Shown: one piece after another, positions 36,497-46,046 of the stretch
Position numbering within the stretch: the stretch's first letter is position 1
Layout: each line of letters starts with the position of its first letter
Assembly: GCF_007474545.1 (NCBI RefSeq)
Contig: NZ_VKOG01000005.1
Location: 1 to 64,000, forward strand
Source of the DNA: Chryseobacterium binzhouense
GTDB taxonomy: Bacteria > Bacteroidota > Bacteroidia > Flavobacteriales > Weeksellaceae
DNA length: 64,000 nucleotides
Reading direction: 5' to 3'
Translations under genes and position numbers: made by a program
The notes under the pieces: model-generated
What the model was told of the DNA's origin: nothing
Databases searched by the model: none
The model's input: only the letters and a program-made list of their open reading frames with translations

Positions 36497-36520
36497 AAAA
36501 AGTAAAAAATCGAAAGTAAA

Positions 36521-38038
36521 ATGAGCAAAAAGAGAGTTTTAATCAGTGTTTCTGACAAAAGCGGATTAACCGAATTCGCGCAGTTTTTGGAAGCCCAAAA
36601 TTATGAATTGATTTCTACAGGAGGGACGTTCAAACATTTGAAAGACGCTGGTTTAAATCCGATTCAGATTGATGAGGTTACCAATTTCCCGGAAATGTTG
36701 GATGGAAGAGTGAAAACATTACACCCGAAAGTTCACGGCGGATTGTTGGCGGTACGTTCCAACGAAGAACATATGAAAACCGTTCAGGAACACGGAATTG
36801 GACTGATTGACATGGTAATTGTGAATCTTTATCCTTTCTTTGAAAATGTAAACAAAAACATTTCTCTTCACGAAAAGGTAGAGTTCATTGACATCGGAGG
36901 TCCTTCAATGCTACGTTCTGCTGCTAAAAACTTTGATTCTGTTACGGTAATTACTGATGTAGAAGATTATGCGACAGTAAAGATCGAAATGGAGCAAAAC
37001 GGTGACACCTATATCGAAACCCGTAAAAAACTGGCAGGAAAGGTGTTCAACCTTACTTCGGCTTATGACGCAGCAATTTCAAGAATGCTTTTGGATGAAG
37101 AATATCCAACCTATCTGAATGCTTCCTACAAAAAAGTTTCTGATCTTAGATACGGAGAAAACCCTCATCAGACAGCAGCTTACTATGTGTCTACTTTCGA
37201 AAATGGCGCGATGAAAGATTTCGAACAGTTAGGAGGTAAAGAATTGTCTTTCAATAATCTTCGTGATATGGATCTTTGCTGGAAAGTGGTGAGAGAATTC
37301 AAAGAAGAAATGGCTTGTTGTGCGGTAAAGCATTCAACACCTTGCGGAGTGGCAATTGGTACATCAGCTCTGGAGACTTACCAGAAAACTTTTGAGTGTG
37401 ATCCGGTATCTATATTTGGCGGAATTGTTGCAATGAATTACAAAATTGATGCAGCAACAGCAGAAGAATTAAATAAAACTTTCCTTGAAATTGTGATGGC
37501 TCCGGAGTTTGATAACGAAGCGCTTGAAATTTTAAGAAAGAAAAAAAACTTAAGAATCATCAAAATTATCAATCCTGTTTCAGACAAACAGACTTGGGTG
37601 AAAATTGACGGTGGAATCCTTGTTCAGGACAACGACAGCATTTTCTCAGACGAAATCAAAGTTGTCACAGAAACGCAGCCGACAGAAGAGCAGAAAAAGG
37701 CATTACTTTTCTCTCAGAGAGTGGTAAAATATGTAAAATCAAATGCCATTGTTGTTTCCAACGGAATTCAGGCTTTTGGAATCGGTGGAGGACAGGTAAA
37801 CAGAATCTGGGCTACTCAGCAGGCGATTGAAAGAGCTAAAGAAAAATTCTCCGGAGAATTGGTATTGGCATCAGATGCATTTTTTCCTTTCCGTGATGTG
37901 GTAGACTTCTGCGCTCAGGAAGGTATTACAGCAATCATTCAGCCGGGAGGAAGTGTAAAAGATCAGGACAGCATTGATGCTGCTAATGAACACAAGATCC
38001 CGATGATGTTTACAGCCGTAAGACACTTTTTGCATTAA
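36521..38038 (+). CDS. purH: Bifunctional AICAR transformylase/IMP cyclohydrolase
   Basis: The 505-residue protein does the last two steps to IMP. The IMP cyclohydrolase (MGS-like) domain at about 1-145 has [31 protein letters not shown] and [14 protein letters not shown]. The AICAR transformylase domain follows with [30 protein letters not shown] (catalytic Lys-His), [10 protein letters not shown] and SDAFFPFRD, ending [13 protein letters not shown]. It starts about 190 bp after purN behind a structured leader. Confidence 0.97.
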   Translation: MSKKRVLISVSDKSGLTEFAQFLEAQNYELISTGGTFKHLKDAGLNPIQIDEVTNFPEMLDGRVKTLHPKVHGGLLAVRSNEEHMKTVQEHGIGLIDMVIVNLYPFFENVNKNISLHEKVEFIDIGGPSMLRSAAKNFDSVTVITDVEDYATVKIEMEQNGDTYIETRKKLAGKVFNLTSAYDAAISRMLLDEEYPTYLNASYKKVSDLRYGENPHQTAAYYVSTFENGAMKDFEQLGGKELSFNNLRDMDLCWKVVREFKEEMACCAVKHSTPCGVAIGTSALETYQKTFECDPVSIFGGIVAMNYKIDAATAEELNKTFLEIVMAPEFDNEALEILRKKKNLRIIKIINPVSDKQTWVKIDGGILVQDNDSIFSDEIKVVTETQPTEEQKKALLFSQRVVKYVKSNAIVVSNGIQAFGIGGGQVNRIWATQQAIERAKEKFSGELVLASDAFFPFRDVVDFCAQEGITAIIQPGGSVKDQDSIDAANEHKIPMMFTAVRHFLH

Positions 38039-38064
38039 AATGAAATTAAAATAAATATTTAGGA

Positions 38065-38095
38065 TTGTATTTATTGCATTCAAATTATATATTTG
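38065..38095 (+). promoter_or_regulatory. purD promoter
   Basis: TTG at 38065-38067 and TATATTTG at 38088-38095, with 20 nt between them, closely match the consensus. Transcription should start near 38102, giving a leader of about 22 nt. purD therefore probably has its own promoter. Confidence 0.65.
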
Positions 38096-38123
38096 TAAAA
38101 TAGACTAGTTAATAATATAAAAT

Positions 38124-39362
38124 ATGAGAATATTAATCATAGGTGAAGGCGGAAGAGAATCTGCTTTAGCAGCAAAACTTCAGAAAGATTCCAGAATTAC
38201 AAAAATGTTTTTTGCAAACGGGAATGCGACTACTGATGCAATAGGGAAGAATGTACATTTATCCGACATTAAAGAATTGAGAGATTTTGCAATCAAGGAA
38301 AAAGTAGATTTAACGATTGTTGGTCCGGAAGCACCACTTGTTGCTGGTTTGAAGGACGAATTTAAGAAACACGGACTTAAAGTTTTCGGACCCAACCAAA
38401 AAGTGGCGAGTCTGGAAGGCAGTAAGGCTTTTTCTAAGAAGTTTATGCAGACCTATGATATCAAAACAGCCAAAGCTGTGGTTTTTGATTCTTATCCTGA
38501 AGCTAAAGAATATGTACAGACTCAAAACTACCCATTGGTAGTAAAAGCAAGTGGTCTTGCAGGAGGAAAAGGTGTAGTAATCTGTGAAAATCGTGAAGAA
38601 GCAGAAGCGACGATTCACGATTTTATGATCAGAAGAATCTACGGCGATGCAGGAATCAGATTGGTTATCGAAGAATATCTTGAAGGTTTTGAAGCATCAA
38701 TCATTGCATTTTCTAATGGTGAAAAATTATTTCCTTGTATCGCAGCGAAGGATTATAAAAAAGTCGGAAACGGAGATACAGGTGCAAACACTGGAGGAAT
38801 GGGTGCGGTAGCTCCAAGTCCGGAATTTACACAAGAGCATTTTGCTGATTTTGAAAAGAATATTCTTGAACCAACATTAAAAGGTCTGAAAGCAGAAGGT
38901 TTCGGCTTTAAAGGAATTATTTTCTTCGGATTAATGGTTACCAAAAACGGAACGTATCTTCTTGAATATAACATGAGATTTGGAGATCCAGAAACTCAGG
39001 TTTTGATGGCATTAATGGAAAACAATCTTCTAGATGTTATTCAGGACTGTATGGATGGAAAAGACATTCAGCTTAAATTTAAAGACGAAAAAGCAGTCTG
39101 CTTAGTTATGTGTTCCGGTGGTTATCCAAGAAATATGGAGCTTGGCTTTGAAATAAAAGGTGGAGATAAAATAAAACACAGCCAGCTTTTATACGCAGGA
39201 GCTATCAAAAAAGGAGACAAAGTGGTTTCTAATGGCGGTAGAGTATTAAATTTAGTGGCTACAGGTGCGACTTATGAAGATGCTCGTAAGAAGGTTTATG
39301 AAGATGCACTTCCTGTACATTTCGATTACAGCTTTTACAGAGAAGACATCGGAAAGTTTTAA
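38124..39362 (+). CDS. purD: Phosphoribosylamine-glycine ligase (GARS)
   Basis: The 412-residue ATP-grasp enzyme joins phosphoribosylamine and glycine. The start MRILIIGEGGRESALAAKL is typical, followed by VGPEAPLVAGL, GPNQKVASLEGSKAFSKKFM, the ATP-grasp loop PLVVKASGLAGGKGVVI, GANTGGMGAVAPSP and EYNMRFGDPETQV. Gene order purM-purN-purH-purD is split by its own promoter and terminator. Confidence 0.97.
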   Translation: MRILIIGEGGRESALAAKLQKDSRITKMFFANGNATTDAIGKNVHLSDIKELRDFAIKEKVDLTIVGPEAPLVAGLKDEFKKHGLKVFGPNQKVASLEGSKAFSKKFMQTYDIKTAKAVVFDSYPEAKEYVQTQNYPLVVKASGLAGGKGVVICENREEAEATIHDFMIRRIYGDAGIRLVIEEYLEGFEASIIAFSNGEKLFPCIAAKDYKKVGNGDTGANTGGMGAVAPSPEFTQEHFADFEKNILEPTLKGLKAEGFGFKGIIFFGLMVTKNGTYLLEYNMRFGDPETQVLMALMENNLLDVIQDCMDGKDIQLKFKDEKAVCLVMCSGGYPRNMELGFEIKGGDKIKHSQLLYAGAIKKGDKVVSNGGRVLNLVATGATYEDARKKVYEDALPVHFDYSFYREDIGKF

Positions 39363-39373
39363 AATAAATCACG

Positions 39374-39407
39374 AAAAAAGATTTGGAGAAATCCAGGTCT
39401 TTTTTTG
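39374..39407 (+). terminator. Terminator after purD
   Basis: A 14-bp stem (two G-U pairs) starts AAAAAAGATTTGGA, is closed by a GAAA tetraloop and ends in TTTTTTT. Confidence 0.85.
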
Positions 39408-39420
39408 TAAAGAATTTAAT

Positions 39421-39495
39421 AGCAGTAAGCTTTAAGCTATAGGCAATAAGCTTTGAAATTTACAAATAGCCTACTGCTCACAGCCTATAGCCTCA
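39421..39495. repeat. Inverted repeats before guaA
   Basis: GCTATAGGC (about 39433-39441) pairs perfectly with GCCTATAGC (about 39482-39490), and AGCAGTAAGC (39421-39430) nearly pairs with GCCTACTGCT (39468-39477). The segment is built from TAAGCTxTAAGC- and CTATAG-like words, suggesting a dispersed repeat, and could fold in the guaA leader. Confidence 0.45.
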
Positions 39496-39515
39496 AGCAT
39501 TAATAAAATTTTAAA

Positions 39516-41045
39516 ATGAACAACGGTATTATCATACTAGATTTCGGATCACAATATAATCAGCTTATCGGAAGAAGAATCCGTGAAATGGGCGTATATT
39601 CTGAAATTTTACCATTCAACACACCCTTAGAAACAATTTTAGAAAAACAGCCAAAAGGAATTATTCTTTCCGGAGGACCTAGTTCTGTGAATGCAGAAAA
39701 CGCCCATCTTGTTGAAAAAGAATTGTACGAACAGGGCATTCCAGTTTTGGGAATCTGCTACGGAATGCAGCTTACGGCTCATCTTTTAGGCGGTAAAGTT
39801 CATAAAGGCGTAAAAGGTGAATACGGAAAAGCTCACCTTGAAATTGTAAACGAGTCATCTCTGTTGAAAGGAGTTACCAATAATTCTATAGTTTGGATGA
39901 GTCATTTTGACGAGGTCGGAATGCTGCCTCCAGGTTTTGAACTTAATGCACAATCCGGAGTAATTGCCTCTATTGCAAACGAAGAAAAGAAAATCTATTG
40001 TGTACAGTTTCATCCTGAAGTTTCTCATACGGAAGAAGGTGGAAAAATGCTTGAAAATTTCGTTTTCGGAATTTGTGATGCAGAAAAAAACTGGAAACTG
40101 ACGAATTATATTGAAAAAACCGTTGCAGAAATCCGTGAAAGAGTAGGAGATCAAAAAGTAATTTTAGGTTTATCCGGCGGGGTAGATTCATCTGTTGCAG
40201 CAGTTCTCATTCACAAGGCAATCGGGGATCAGTTAACTTGTATTTTCGTTGATACAGGTTTGCTCAGAAAAGATGAAGACAAAAAAGTAATGGATAATTA
40301 CGGCGAGCATTTCCACATGAATATCAAATTGGTAGATGCTAAAGAAAGATTTTTGTCAAAGTTAGCCGGAGTAGAGGATCCTGAAACCAAAAGAAAAATC
40401 ATCGGAAATGAATTTATTCACGTTTTCGACGAAGAATCTCATAAAATTGAAGGCGCTAAATTTTTAGCACAAGGAACAATTTATCCGGACGTTATTGAAA
40501 GTCAGTCTGTAAACGGACCTTCTGCGGTAATTAAATCCCATCACAATGTGGGCGGTCTTCCTGAGGAAATGGAGTTTGAACTGCTTGAACCATTAAGAGA
40601 ATTATTCAAGGATGAAGTAAGAAAAGTAGGGGAAGAATTGGGAATTCCTCATCATTTGGTGCACAGACATCCTTTTCCTGGTCCTGGTTTAGGAATTAGA
40701 GTATTGGGAGCTGTAGATGCAGAAAAAGTAAGAATTTTGCAGGAAGCTGATGATATTTTTATTGAAGAATTGTACAAAAACGATCTGTATGAAAAAGTTT
40801 CTCAGGCTTTCGTAGTACTTCTTCCGGTAAAATCTGTAGGAGTGATGGGCGATGAAAGAACGTATGAATACACAGCAGTCGTTCGTTCTGCAAATACCAT
40901 CGACTTTATGACGGCAACTTGGAGCAGACTTCCTTATGAATTTTTAGATACTGTTTCCAGCAGAATCATCAACGAAGTAAGAGGAATTAATAGAGTAGCC
41001 TACGATATTTCCAGCAAACCACCTGCAACTATTGAGTGGGAATAG
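39516..41045 (+). CDS. guaA: GMP synthase (glutamine-hydrolysing)
   Basis: The 509-residue protein converts XMP to GMP. The N-terminal class I amidotransferase has nucleophile C81 in LGICYGMQL and the His/Glu pair in VQFHPEVSH. The ATP-pyrophosphatase domain has the P-loop LSGGVDSSVAAVLIH (about 216), and the C-terminal dimerisation domain ends RVAYDISSKPPATIEWE, the classic GuaA end. It lies at the end of the purine run and has a terminator. Confidence 0.97.
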   Translation: MNNGIIILDFGSQYNQLIGRRIREMGVYSEILPFNTPLETILEKQPKGIILSGGPSSVNAENAHLVEKELYEQGIPVLGICYGMQLTAHLLGGKVHKGVKGEYGKAHLEIVNESSLLKGVTNNSIVWMSHFDEVGMLPPGFELNAQSGVIASIANEEKKIYCVQFHPEVSHTEEGGKMLENFVFGICDAEKNWKLTNYIEKTVAEIRERVGDQKVILGLSGGVDSSVAAVLIHKAIGDQLTCIFVDTGLLRKDEDKKVMDNYGEHFHMNIKLVDAKERFLSKLAGVEDPETKRKIIGNEFIHVFDEESHKIEGAKFLAQGTIYPDVIESQSVNGPSAVIKSHHNVGGLPEEMEFELLEPLRELFKDEVRKVGEELGIPHHLVHRHPFPGPGLGIRVLGAVDAEKVRILQEADDIFIEELYKNDLYEKVSQAFVVLLPVKSVGVMGDERTYEYTAVVRSANTIDFMTATWSRLPYEFLDTVSSRIINEVRGINRVAYDISSKPPATIEWE

Positions 41046-41066
41046 TTTTGCTCTGAATTAAATAAT

Positions 41067-41095
41067 AATCCTGTCTTTACTAGACGGGATTTTTT
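41067..41095 (+). terminator. Terminator after guaA
   Basis: AATCCTGTCT-TTACT-AGACGGGATT is a 10-bp stem with one wobble, followed by TTTTG. Confidence 0.8.
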
Positions 41096-41153
41096 GTTTT
41101 TAGTATTTTTGTTGATTAAACTTACACTGTTAATTTTAAAAAAACACTATAAA

Positions 41154-41831
41154 ATGAAGATTAAAATTTTTTTAAATAAAAGAAAATACGAATTGCTTTT
41201 AGCGGCACTTATTCAGCATCTTTTTATTGGCATTATTGTAAAAGACACTACTTTTTATACCGAAGTTCTTTGGCCTGTGAATATGCTCATTTTGGGTTTG
41301 GCAAGTATTGGAGTTTTCATTGAAAAAGGAAGACTTAAAAATATGACTAAAAATTTTTTAACGATTTTGGTTATTGTTCTGCCCATTATACTGTCATTTT
41401 TTAAGGGTGTTCCTGAATTCATGTTTTTTCTTAACATCAGCTATGTCGTATTTTATTTTTTTATTTTTCTTGAGGTTTTCAAATTTTTGGTAAAACCAAG
41501 CTATATTAACACAGATATTATTTCCGCTTCAGCGTGCGGATTATTATTGCTGTTAGAAGCTTTTGTCTTCATGTTTCAGATTTATGCATATTCAGATACT
41601 CACTCTTTTAAAGGATTAAATTATTCCAGTCCGGCGCATACATTTATGGATCTCGTATATTTTTGCTCCGTTACCCTAACTACCATTGGTTACGGTGATA
41701 TTACTCCCAACTCGTATCAAACCAAACTCATTACTTCACTTATTGGAATTGTCGGACAGTTTTATTCCGTTGTTTTAGTGGGAATTATTATCAGTAAATT
41801 CTCAAATAAAATAAATAATAATTTACATTAG
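41154..41831 (+). CDS. Ion channel-domain membrane protein (K+ channel-like)
   Basis: The 225-residue protein has about six hydrophobic segments. The pore loop TLTTIGYGDITP near residue 185 carries the K+ selectivity filter (TIGYGD), flanked by the last two helices, so it fits the Ion_trans_2 two-helix pore with extra N-terminal helices. No cytosolic RCK domain is present. I chose the ATG at 41154 over a TTG at 41094, since the latter sits in the guaA terminator. Substrate inferred from the filter only. Confidence 0.82.
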   Translation: MKIKIFLNKRKYELLLAALIQHLFIGIIVKDTTFYTEVLWPVNMLILGLASIGVFIEKGRLKNMTKNFLTILVIVLPIILSFFKGVPEFMFFLNISYVVFYFFIFLEVFKFLVKPSYINTDIISASACGLLLLLEAFVFMFQIYAYSDTHSFKGLNYSSPAHTFMDLVYFCSVTLTTIGYGDITPNSYQTKLITSLIGIVGQFYSVVLVGIIISKFSNKINNNLH

Positions 41832-41919
41832 AATATATATTTTATATTTTAAAATTGCGATAATGATTTATTGTCAAAAAAAAATTATATTTTTGGATTT
41901 AACTATTAAAAAAACAACT

Positions 41920-42324
41920 ATGAAATGGTATTTAAAAGTACTTAAACAGTACGCAGATTTTAACGGAAGAGCTAGAAGAACTGAATATTGGATGTACATT
42001 CTATTCAATATGATTTTTGCAATAATAGCTGCAATTTTAGACAATATTTTAGGATTAAAATTTTCTTCTGAAAGTCCATACGGATTTATTTATATGGTTT
42101 ATGCTTTGGCTGTATTTATCCCTGGATTAGCGGTTTCAGTAAGAAGATTGCATGATGTTGGGAAAAGTGGTTGGTTTCTTCTAATTGCATTTATTCCTAT
42201 AATTGGAGCTATCTGGTTATTGATTTTGTACTTTACAGAAGGTGATTCTGGGACAAACCAATATGGTTTAAATCCTAAAGAAAATTTCAGCGAAATAAAT
42301 GAAATTGGCACAAAGGAATTTTAA
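41920..42324 (+). CDS. DUF805 family membrane protein
   Basis: The 134-residue protein has the DUF805 start (KWYLKVLKQYADFNGRARRTEYWMY), three to four membrane helices and the conserved VRRLHDVGKSGWFLLI, then YFTEGDSGTNQYGLNPK at the end. Function is unknown for the family. I use the ATG at 41920, as the upstream extension to 41863 is not family-like. A TATTTTTG promoter-like element lies at 41888-41895. Confidence 0.88.
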   Translation: MKWYLKVLKQYADFNGRARRTEYWMYILFNMIFAIIAAILDNILGLKFSSESPYGFIYMVYALAVFIPGLAVSVRRLHDVGKSGWFLLIAFIPIIGAIWLLILYFTEGDSGTNQYGLNPKENFSEINEIGTKEF

Positions 42325-42337
42325 CTTATAATCACAT

Positions 42338-42369
42338 AAAAGCGCTTCAATATTTTGAAGCGCTTTTCT
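42338..42369. terminator. Perfect symmetric terminator between DUF805 and acyl-CoA dehydrogenase genes
   Basis: AAAAGCGCTTCAA-TATT-TTGAAGCGCTTTT is a near-perfect 13-bp stem with A and T arms, so it can stop transcription from both sides. Confidence 0.85.
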
Positions 42370-42391
42370 TATTCACTATATATTTATGTTT

Positions 42392-44170
42392 TTAGTAATG
42401 TCCTTTCGCAATATAATGTGCTGCAACCTTTTCAGTCAGAGCAACCACATTAGGATTATTGGTATATTTTGTAAATCTTCTTAATCCTGAAAGCATCATT
42501 CTCTGTTCATCGCCTTCTGCGAAAGAGATAATCCCTTCTTTTGCTGCCACGATAATTTTTTCAACCGCTTTGTAAAGGTTTAACTGAGCCATTGCTGCTT
42601 CTACAGAATCAGCAGAGAAGTGTTTTTCAGCTCTTAAAACTGTGGATTCTGCCATGTAAATCTGATTAAGAATTTCCGAAGCATTTAACAGTAAATGCTG
42701 CTGTTTTTCAATATCCATCATGTATTTCTGAAGCGCTGCTCCGGAAACCATTAAGAATACTTTTTTAAGATTCGCAATAATTGCTTTTTCTTCGCTCATG
42801 AATGCTGAATAATCCGGAACTTCGAATGAAGGAATTCCCATTAATTCTTTGCTGATTGCCATTGCCGGAGATAATAAATCTAATTCTCCTTTCATCGCTC
42901 TCTTAATCAGCATTCCCACGGCTAAAAGTCTGTTGATTTCGTTGGTTCCTTCATAAATTCTGGAAATTCTGGAATCTCTCCATGCAGCTTCCATCGGCGT
43001 ATCTTCAGAGAATCCCATTCCTCCATACACCTGAATTCCTTCGTCTGCGGTGTGCTGTGCAAGATCTGAAACGAAAACTTTAAGAATTGAACATTCTACT
43101 GCGAATTCCTCAACACCTTTTAATTCTGCCGCCTGATGATCCATTCCTTCTGCAACCAGTTCATCAATTTTATCCTGAATATTTTTTGCTGCTCTGTAAG
43201 ATCCTGCCTCACTTACAAAAACTCCGGTTGCCATTTCAGCAATTTTCTTTCTGATTGCCCCGAAAGTTGAAATAGAAACCCCGAACTGTTTTCTCTCGTT
43301 AGAATACTGAATAGAGTGGTTTAAAATTCTTCTCTGAGCATCCAGACAAGCTGCAGCTAATTTAATACGCCCAACGTTCAGTGCGTTTAAAGCGATCTTA
43401 AATCCGTTGTTTCTTTCTCCTAAAAGATTTTCCACGGGAACTTTCATGTCATTAAAGAAAACCTGACGGGTAGAAGAGGCGCGAATCCCTAATTTATGTT
43501 CTTCCTCACCAAAAGTAAGACTCTCAGGATTTTCCAGCTCAGAACGGTTGATTACGAAACCTGTGATGTTTTTATCGTCATCAATTTTGGCAAACAAAGT
43601 AAAAGTATCGGCAAATCCTGCATTTGAAATCCACATTTTCTGTCCGTTGATGATGTAATGCTTTCCGTCTTCGGACAATTTTGCTCTTGTTTTCCCTGAA
43701 TTGGCATCAGAACCAGCATCCGGTTCAGTTAAACAATAAGCTCCGAATTTTGTTCCCGCAGCTAAATCCGGAAGGTATTTTTGTTTCTGAGCTTCTGTTC
43801 CGTAAAGAACGATCGGAAGGGTACCGATTCCTGTATGCGCTCCGTAGGCTGTTGCCAAAGAACCAGTAACTCCGGAAATGTAATCGCAGGCAAGCATAGT
43901 GGTTACGAATCCCATTCCAAGACCGCCGTAATTTTCAGGAACGGCAATTCCCAATAATCCCATTTCTCCAAGCTTACGCATTACTTCTTCCGTAAATGCA
44001 TAATCTTTTTTCTCGAAACGTTCTTTTTGCGGAACGACTTCTCGGTCTATAAATTCTTTCGCAGAATCGCGAAGCATTTTTTGTTCTTCATTCAGTTCTT
44101 CAAGACTGAAAATTTCGTTTGCAGGAATTTCTTTAATTAAGAATTCTCCACCTTTTACTATATTTCCCAT
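42392..44170 (-). CDS. Acyl-CoA dehydrogenase (long-chain/VLCAD-like)
   Basis: The 592-residue flavoprotein does the first step of beta-oxidation. The ACAD core (about 30-440) shows AYCLTEPDAGSDANS for FAD/substrate binding, MWISNAG, the RKQFG segment, and catalytic E407 in RIYEGTNEINR. A C-terminal extension of about 150 residues, like VLCAD/ACAD9, follows. It is the last gene of the marR-fad cluster, 33 bp after the unknown membrane protein. Confidence 0.93.
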   Translation of the reverse strand: MGNIVKGGEFLIKEIPANEIFSLEELNEEQKMLRDSAKEFIDREVVPQKERFEKKDYAFTEEVMRKLGEMGLLGIAVPENYGGLGMGFVTTMLACDYISGVTGSLATAYGAHTGIGTLPIVLYGTEAQKQKYLPDLAAGTKFGAYCLTEPDAGSDANSGKTRAKLSEDGKHYIINGQKMWISNAGFADTFTLFAKIDDDKNITGFVINRSELENPESLTFGEEEHKLGIRASSTRQVFFNDMKVPVENLLGERNNGFKIALNALNVGRIKLAAACLDAQRRILNHSIQYSNERKQFGVSISTFGAIRKKIAEMATGVFVSEAGSYRAAKNIQDKIDELVAEGMDHQAAELKGVEEFAVECSILKVFVSDLAQHTADEGIQVYGGMGFSEDTPMEAAWRDSRISRIYEGTNEINRLLAVGMLIKRAMKGELDLLSPAMAISKELMGIPSFEVPDYSAFMSEEKAIIANLKKVFLMVSGAALQKYMMDIEKQQHLLLNASEILNQIYMAESTVLRAEKHFSADSVEAAMAQLNLYKAVEKIIVAAKEGIISFAEGDEQRMMLSGLRRFTKYTNNPNVVALTEKVAAHYIAKGHY

Positions 44171-44203
44171 TTAATATTTGATTTTTTTCTTTTTAGTATT
44201 AAA

Positions 44204-44749
44204 TTATTTTGTTATTTCGAACATATCTGGATGTACTAAAGAATATTTTACATTAATTTTTTGATTTCTTTTATACATTCCATTTTCATTTCTCAATTCA
44301 AATTCGAAGTCTTTATTTTCAATTTTGTAGTTTAAATATGCAACAGGTCTTTTTCCATATCTTAATGGAATGCTGTCAAGTCTTGAAATTACACCTGCAA
44401 CTTTATTTGTCTCAGAAGAATCCAGGAATCTTTTTTTTCTTTGTGTTGACAGTTCAAAAGAGATTATTAGTGTAGCAAATAGCAAAACCAACAAAGTAAC
44501 TATCGATACAGCGTTTAAAAAGACATATTTAATTTTTTTCAACGGTTGGAAAAAGAAATTTCCAGGATTTTCTCCAACAATTCTTTCATAAGTAGACAAT
44601 GTAAGTCCAATATAGCTAAACATGAGCAGTAGAAAAAGTATTATTGATATCCCAAAACTATTATGATACTCATAGTTATATCCAAAAAAGTATATTAATA
44701 TTATTATTAAAATTATAATAATAGTTGAAACTTTTTTTCCTGTTGACAT
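44204..44749 (-). CDS. Membrane protein of unknown function in the fad cluster
   Basis: The 181-residue protein has three hydrophobic helices (about 8-24, 31-50, 75-97) and a soluble C-terminal domain with a short beta-rich pattern (PVAYLNYKIENKDFEFEL, INVKYSLVHPDMFEI) similar in shape to DUF3592. I do not recognise it. It lies 11 bp after fadA and 33 bp before the dehydrogenase, so it is probably co-transcribed. Its base composition is more AT-rich than the genes around it. Confidence 0.7.
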   Translation of the reverse strand: MSTGKKVSTIIIILIIILIYFFGYNYEYHNSFGISIILFLLLMFSYIGLTLSTYERIVGENPGNFFFQPLKKIKYVFLNAVSIVTLLVLLFATLIISFELSTQRKKRFLDSSETNKVAGVISRLDSIPLRYGKRPVAYLNYKIENKDFEFELRNENGMYKRNQKINVKYSLVHPDMFEITK

Positions 44750-44760
44750 TCAGTTTCATT

Positions 44761-45939
44761 CTAAAGAAGTTCAAAAATACTCGCTGCTCCCTGTCCTGTT
44801 CCAACGCACATAGAAACCAAACCATATTTATTTCCGCGTTTTCTCATTTCGTCAAGAAGCTGAACCGTTAATTTTGTTCCGGTACATCCAAGAGGGTGAC
44901 CTAAAGCAATGGCTCCACCGTTTACATTTAAAATATCCGGATTTAATCCCAGTTCTTTTTTGATTGCAACTGATTGTGAAGCAAATGCTTCGTTCAGTTC
45001 GATAAGCTCAATATCTTTTAATTCCAGACCTGCCTGTTTTAAAGCTTTTGGGATTGCATAAATTGGTCCCATTCCCATAATTCTTGGTTCCAATCCTGCT
45101 GCGGCGTATGCAACAAGTCTTGCTTCAGGTTCAAGTCCCAATTCTTTTACCATTTCTTCGCTCATAACCATTACGAAAGCGGCTCCGTCGCTCATCTGGG
45201 ATGAGTTTCCGGCAGTTACACTTCCTCCGTTGGCAAAAACTGGTCTTAATTTAGCCAGACCTTCAAGTGAGGTATCTGCTCTCGGACCTTCGTCTATTGA
45301 AAAGTCAAACTTTTTAGTCTGCATTTTCTGGTTTTCATCCAAAAAATTATATTCAACAGGAATCGGAACAATCTGATTTTTAAATTTTCCTTCTTGATTT
45401 GCTTTTAAAGCTTTCATGTGAGATTCAAAAGCAAACTGATCCTGTTCTTCTCTTGTAATTTTATATTGCTTGGCAACTTCTTCTGCAGTATAACCCATTC
45501 CCCAATAATAATCAGGATTGGTTTTGGCAATCTGAGTTTCAGGAACCGGTTTGTAACCACCCATCGGAATATAAGACATGGATTCTGTACCTCCCGCAAT
45601 GATGCAGTCTGCCATTCCTGCCTGAATTTTTGCTGAAGCAATCGCAATGGCTTCACTTCCGGATGCACAGTATCTGTTTACGGTAACTCCGGGAACTTTA
45701 TCAGTATTAAGCCCCATTAAAGAAATCAGACGTGCCACATTTAAGCCCTGTTCAGCTTCCGGCATCGCATTTCCTACGATAAGGTCATCGATTCTGTTTT
45801 TGTCTAATTGCGGAAGTTCAGCCATTAATTTTTCAATTACGGTTGCCGCCATTACATCGGGTCTGGTGAATCTTAAACTTCCTTTTGGAGCTTTTCCAAC
45901 GGCAGTTCTGAACCCTTTTACTATATATGCTGTTTTCAT
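44761..45939 (-). CDS. fadA: Acetyl-CoA acyltransferase (thiolase)
   Basis: The 392-residue thiolase cuts 3-ketoacyl-CoA. C91 in NRYCASGSEAIA is the acyl-carrying nucleophile, His in NGGAIALGHPLGCTG and Cys in SMCVGTGQGA near residue 378 complete the site, and NEAFASQS is present. It works with the fadB-like enzyme upstream. The two are separated by a REP/RAYT element of about 600 bp, so read-through of the hairpins would be needed for co-expression. Confidence 0.94.
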   Translation of the reverse strand: MKTAYIVKGFRTAVGKAPKGSLRFTRPDVMAATVIEKLMAELPQLDKNRIDDLIVGNAMPEAEQGLNVARLISLMGLNTDKVPGVTVNRYCASGSEAIAIASAKIQAGMADCIIAGGTESMSYIPMGGYKPVPETQIAKTNPDYYWGMGYTAEEVAKQYKITREEQDQFAFESHMKALKANQEGKFKNQIVPIPVEYNFLDENQKMQTKKFDFSIDEGPRADTSLEGLAKLRPVFANGGSVTAGNSSQMSDGAAFVMVMSEEMVKELGLEPEARLVAYAAAGLEPRIMGMGPIYAIPKALKQAGLELKDIELIELNEAFASQSVAIKKELGLNPDILNVNGGAIALGHPLGCTGTKLTVQLLDEMRKRGNKYGLVSMCVGTGQGAASIFELL

Positions 45940-45974
45940 ATGTTTATTTAATTAAATTTTTTTGAGAATTTTTT

Positions 45975-45998
45975 GCCTCATAGAGGTAAACTGTTAAT
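45975..45998 (+). repeat. REP unit A (CCTC type)
   Basis: Hairpin GCCTC-ATA-GAGGT followed by the tail AAACTGTTAAT. Compared with unit C the loop and outer pair differ, but the stem is the same CCTC/GAGG type. Confidence 0.65.
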
Positions 45999-46019
45999 AG
46001 TTGTTTGTTTTTGCTTTGT

Positions 46020-46046
46020 GGAGCTCCGTAGGAGCGACCTGTTAAT
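46020..46046 (+). repeat. REP unit B (CTCC type)
   Basis: Hairpin GCTCC-GTA-GGAGC followed by the tail GACCTGTTAAT. The transposase stop codon (46042-46044, minus strand) lies inside the tail. Confidence 0.7.

Noticed and set aside
36454-36520. ZTP, THF or PRPP riboswitch before purH
   Set aside because: I could not find the conserved core bases of these classes. The element is reported as an unassigned leader instead.
41094-41153. N-terminal extension of the K+ channel-like protein from a TTG
   Set aside because: The TTG lies in the T-run of the guaA terminator. The ATG at 41154 is the better start.
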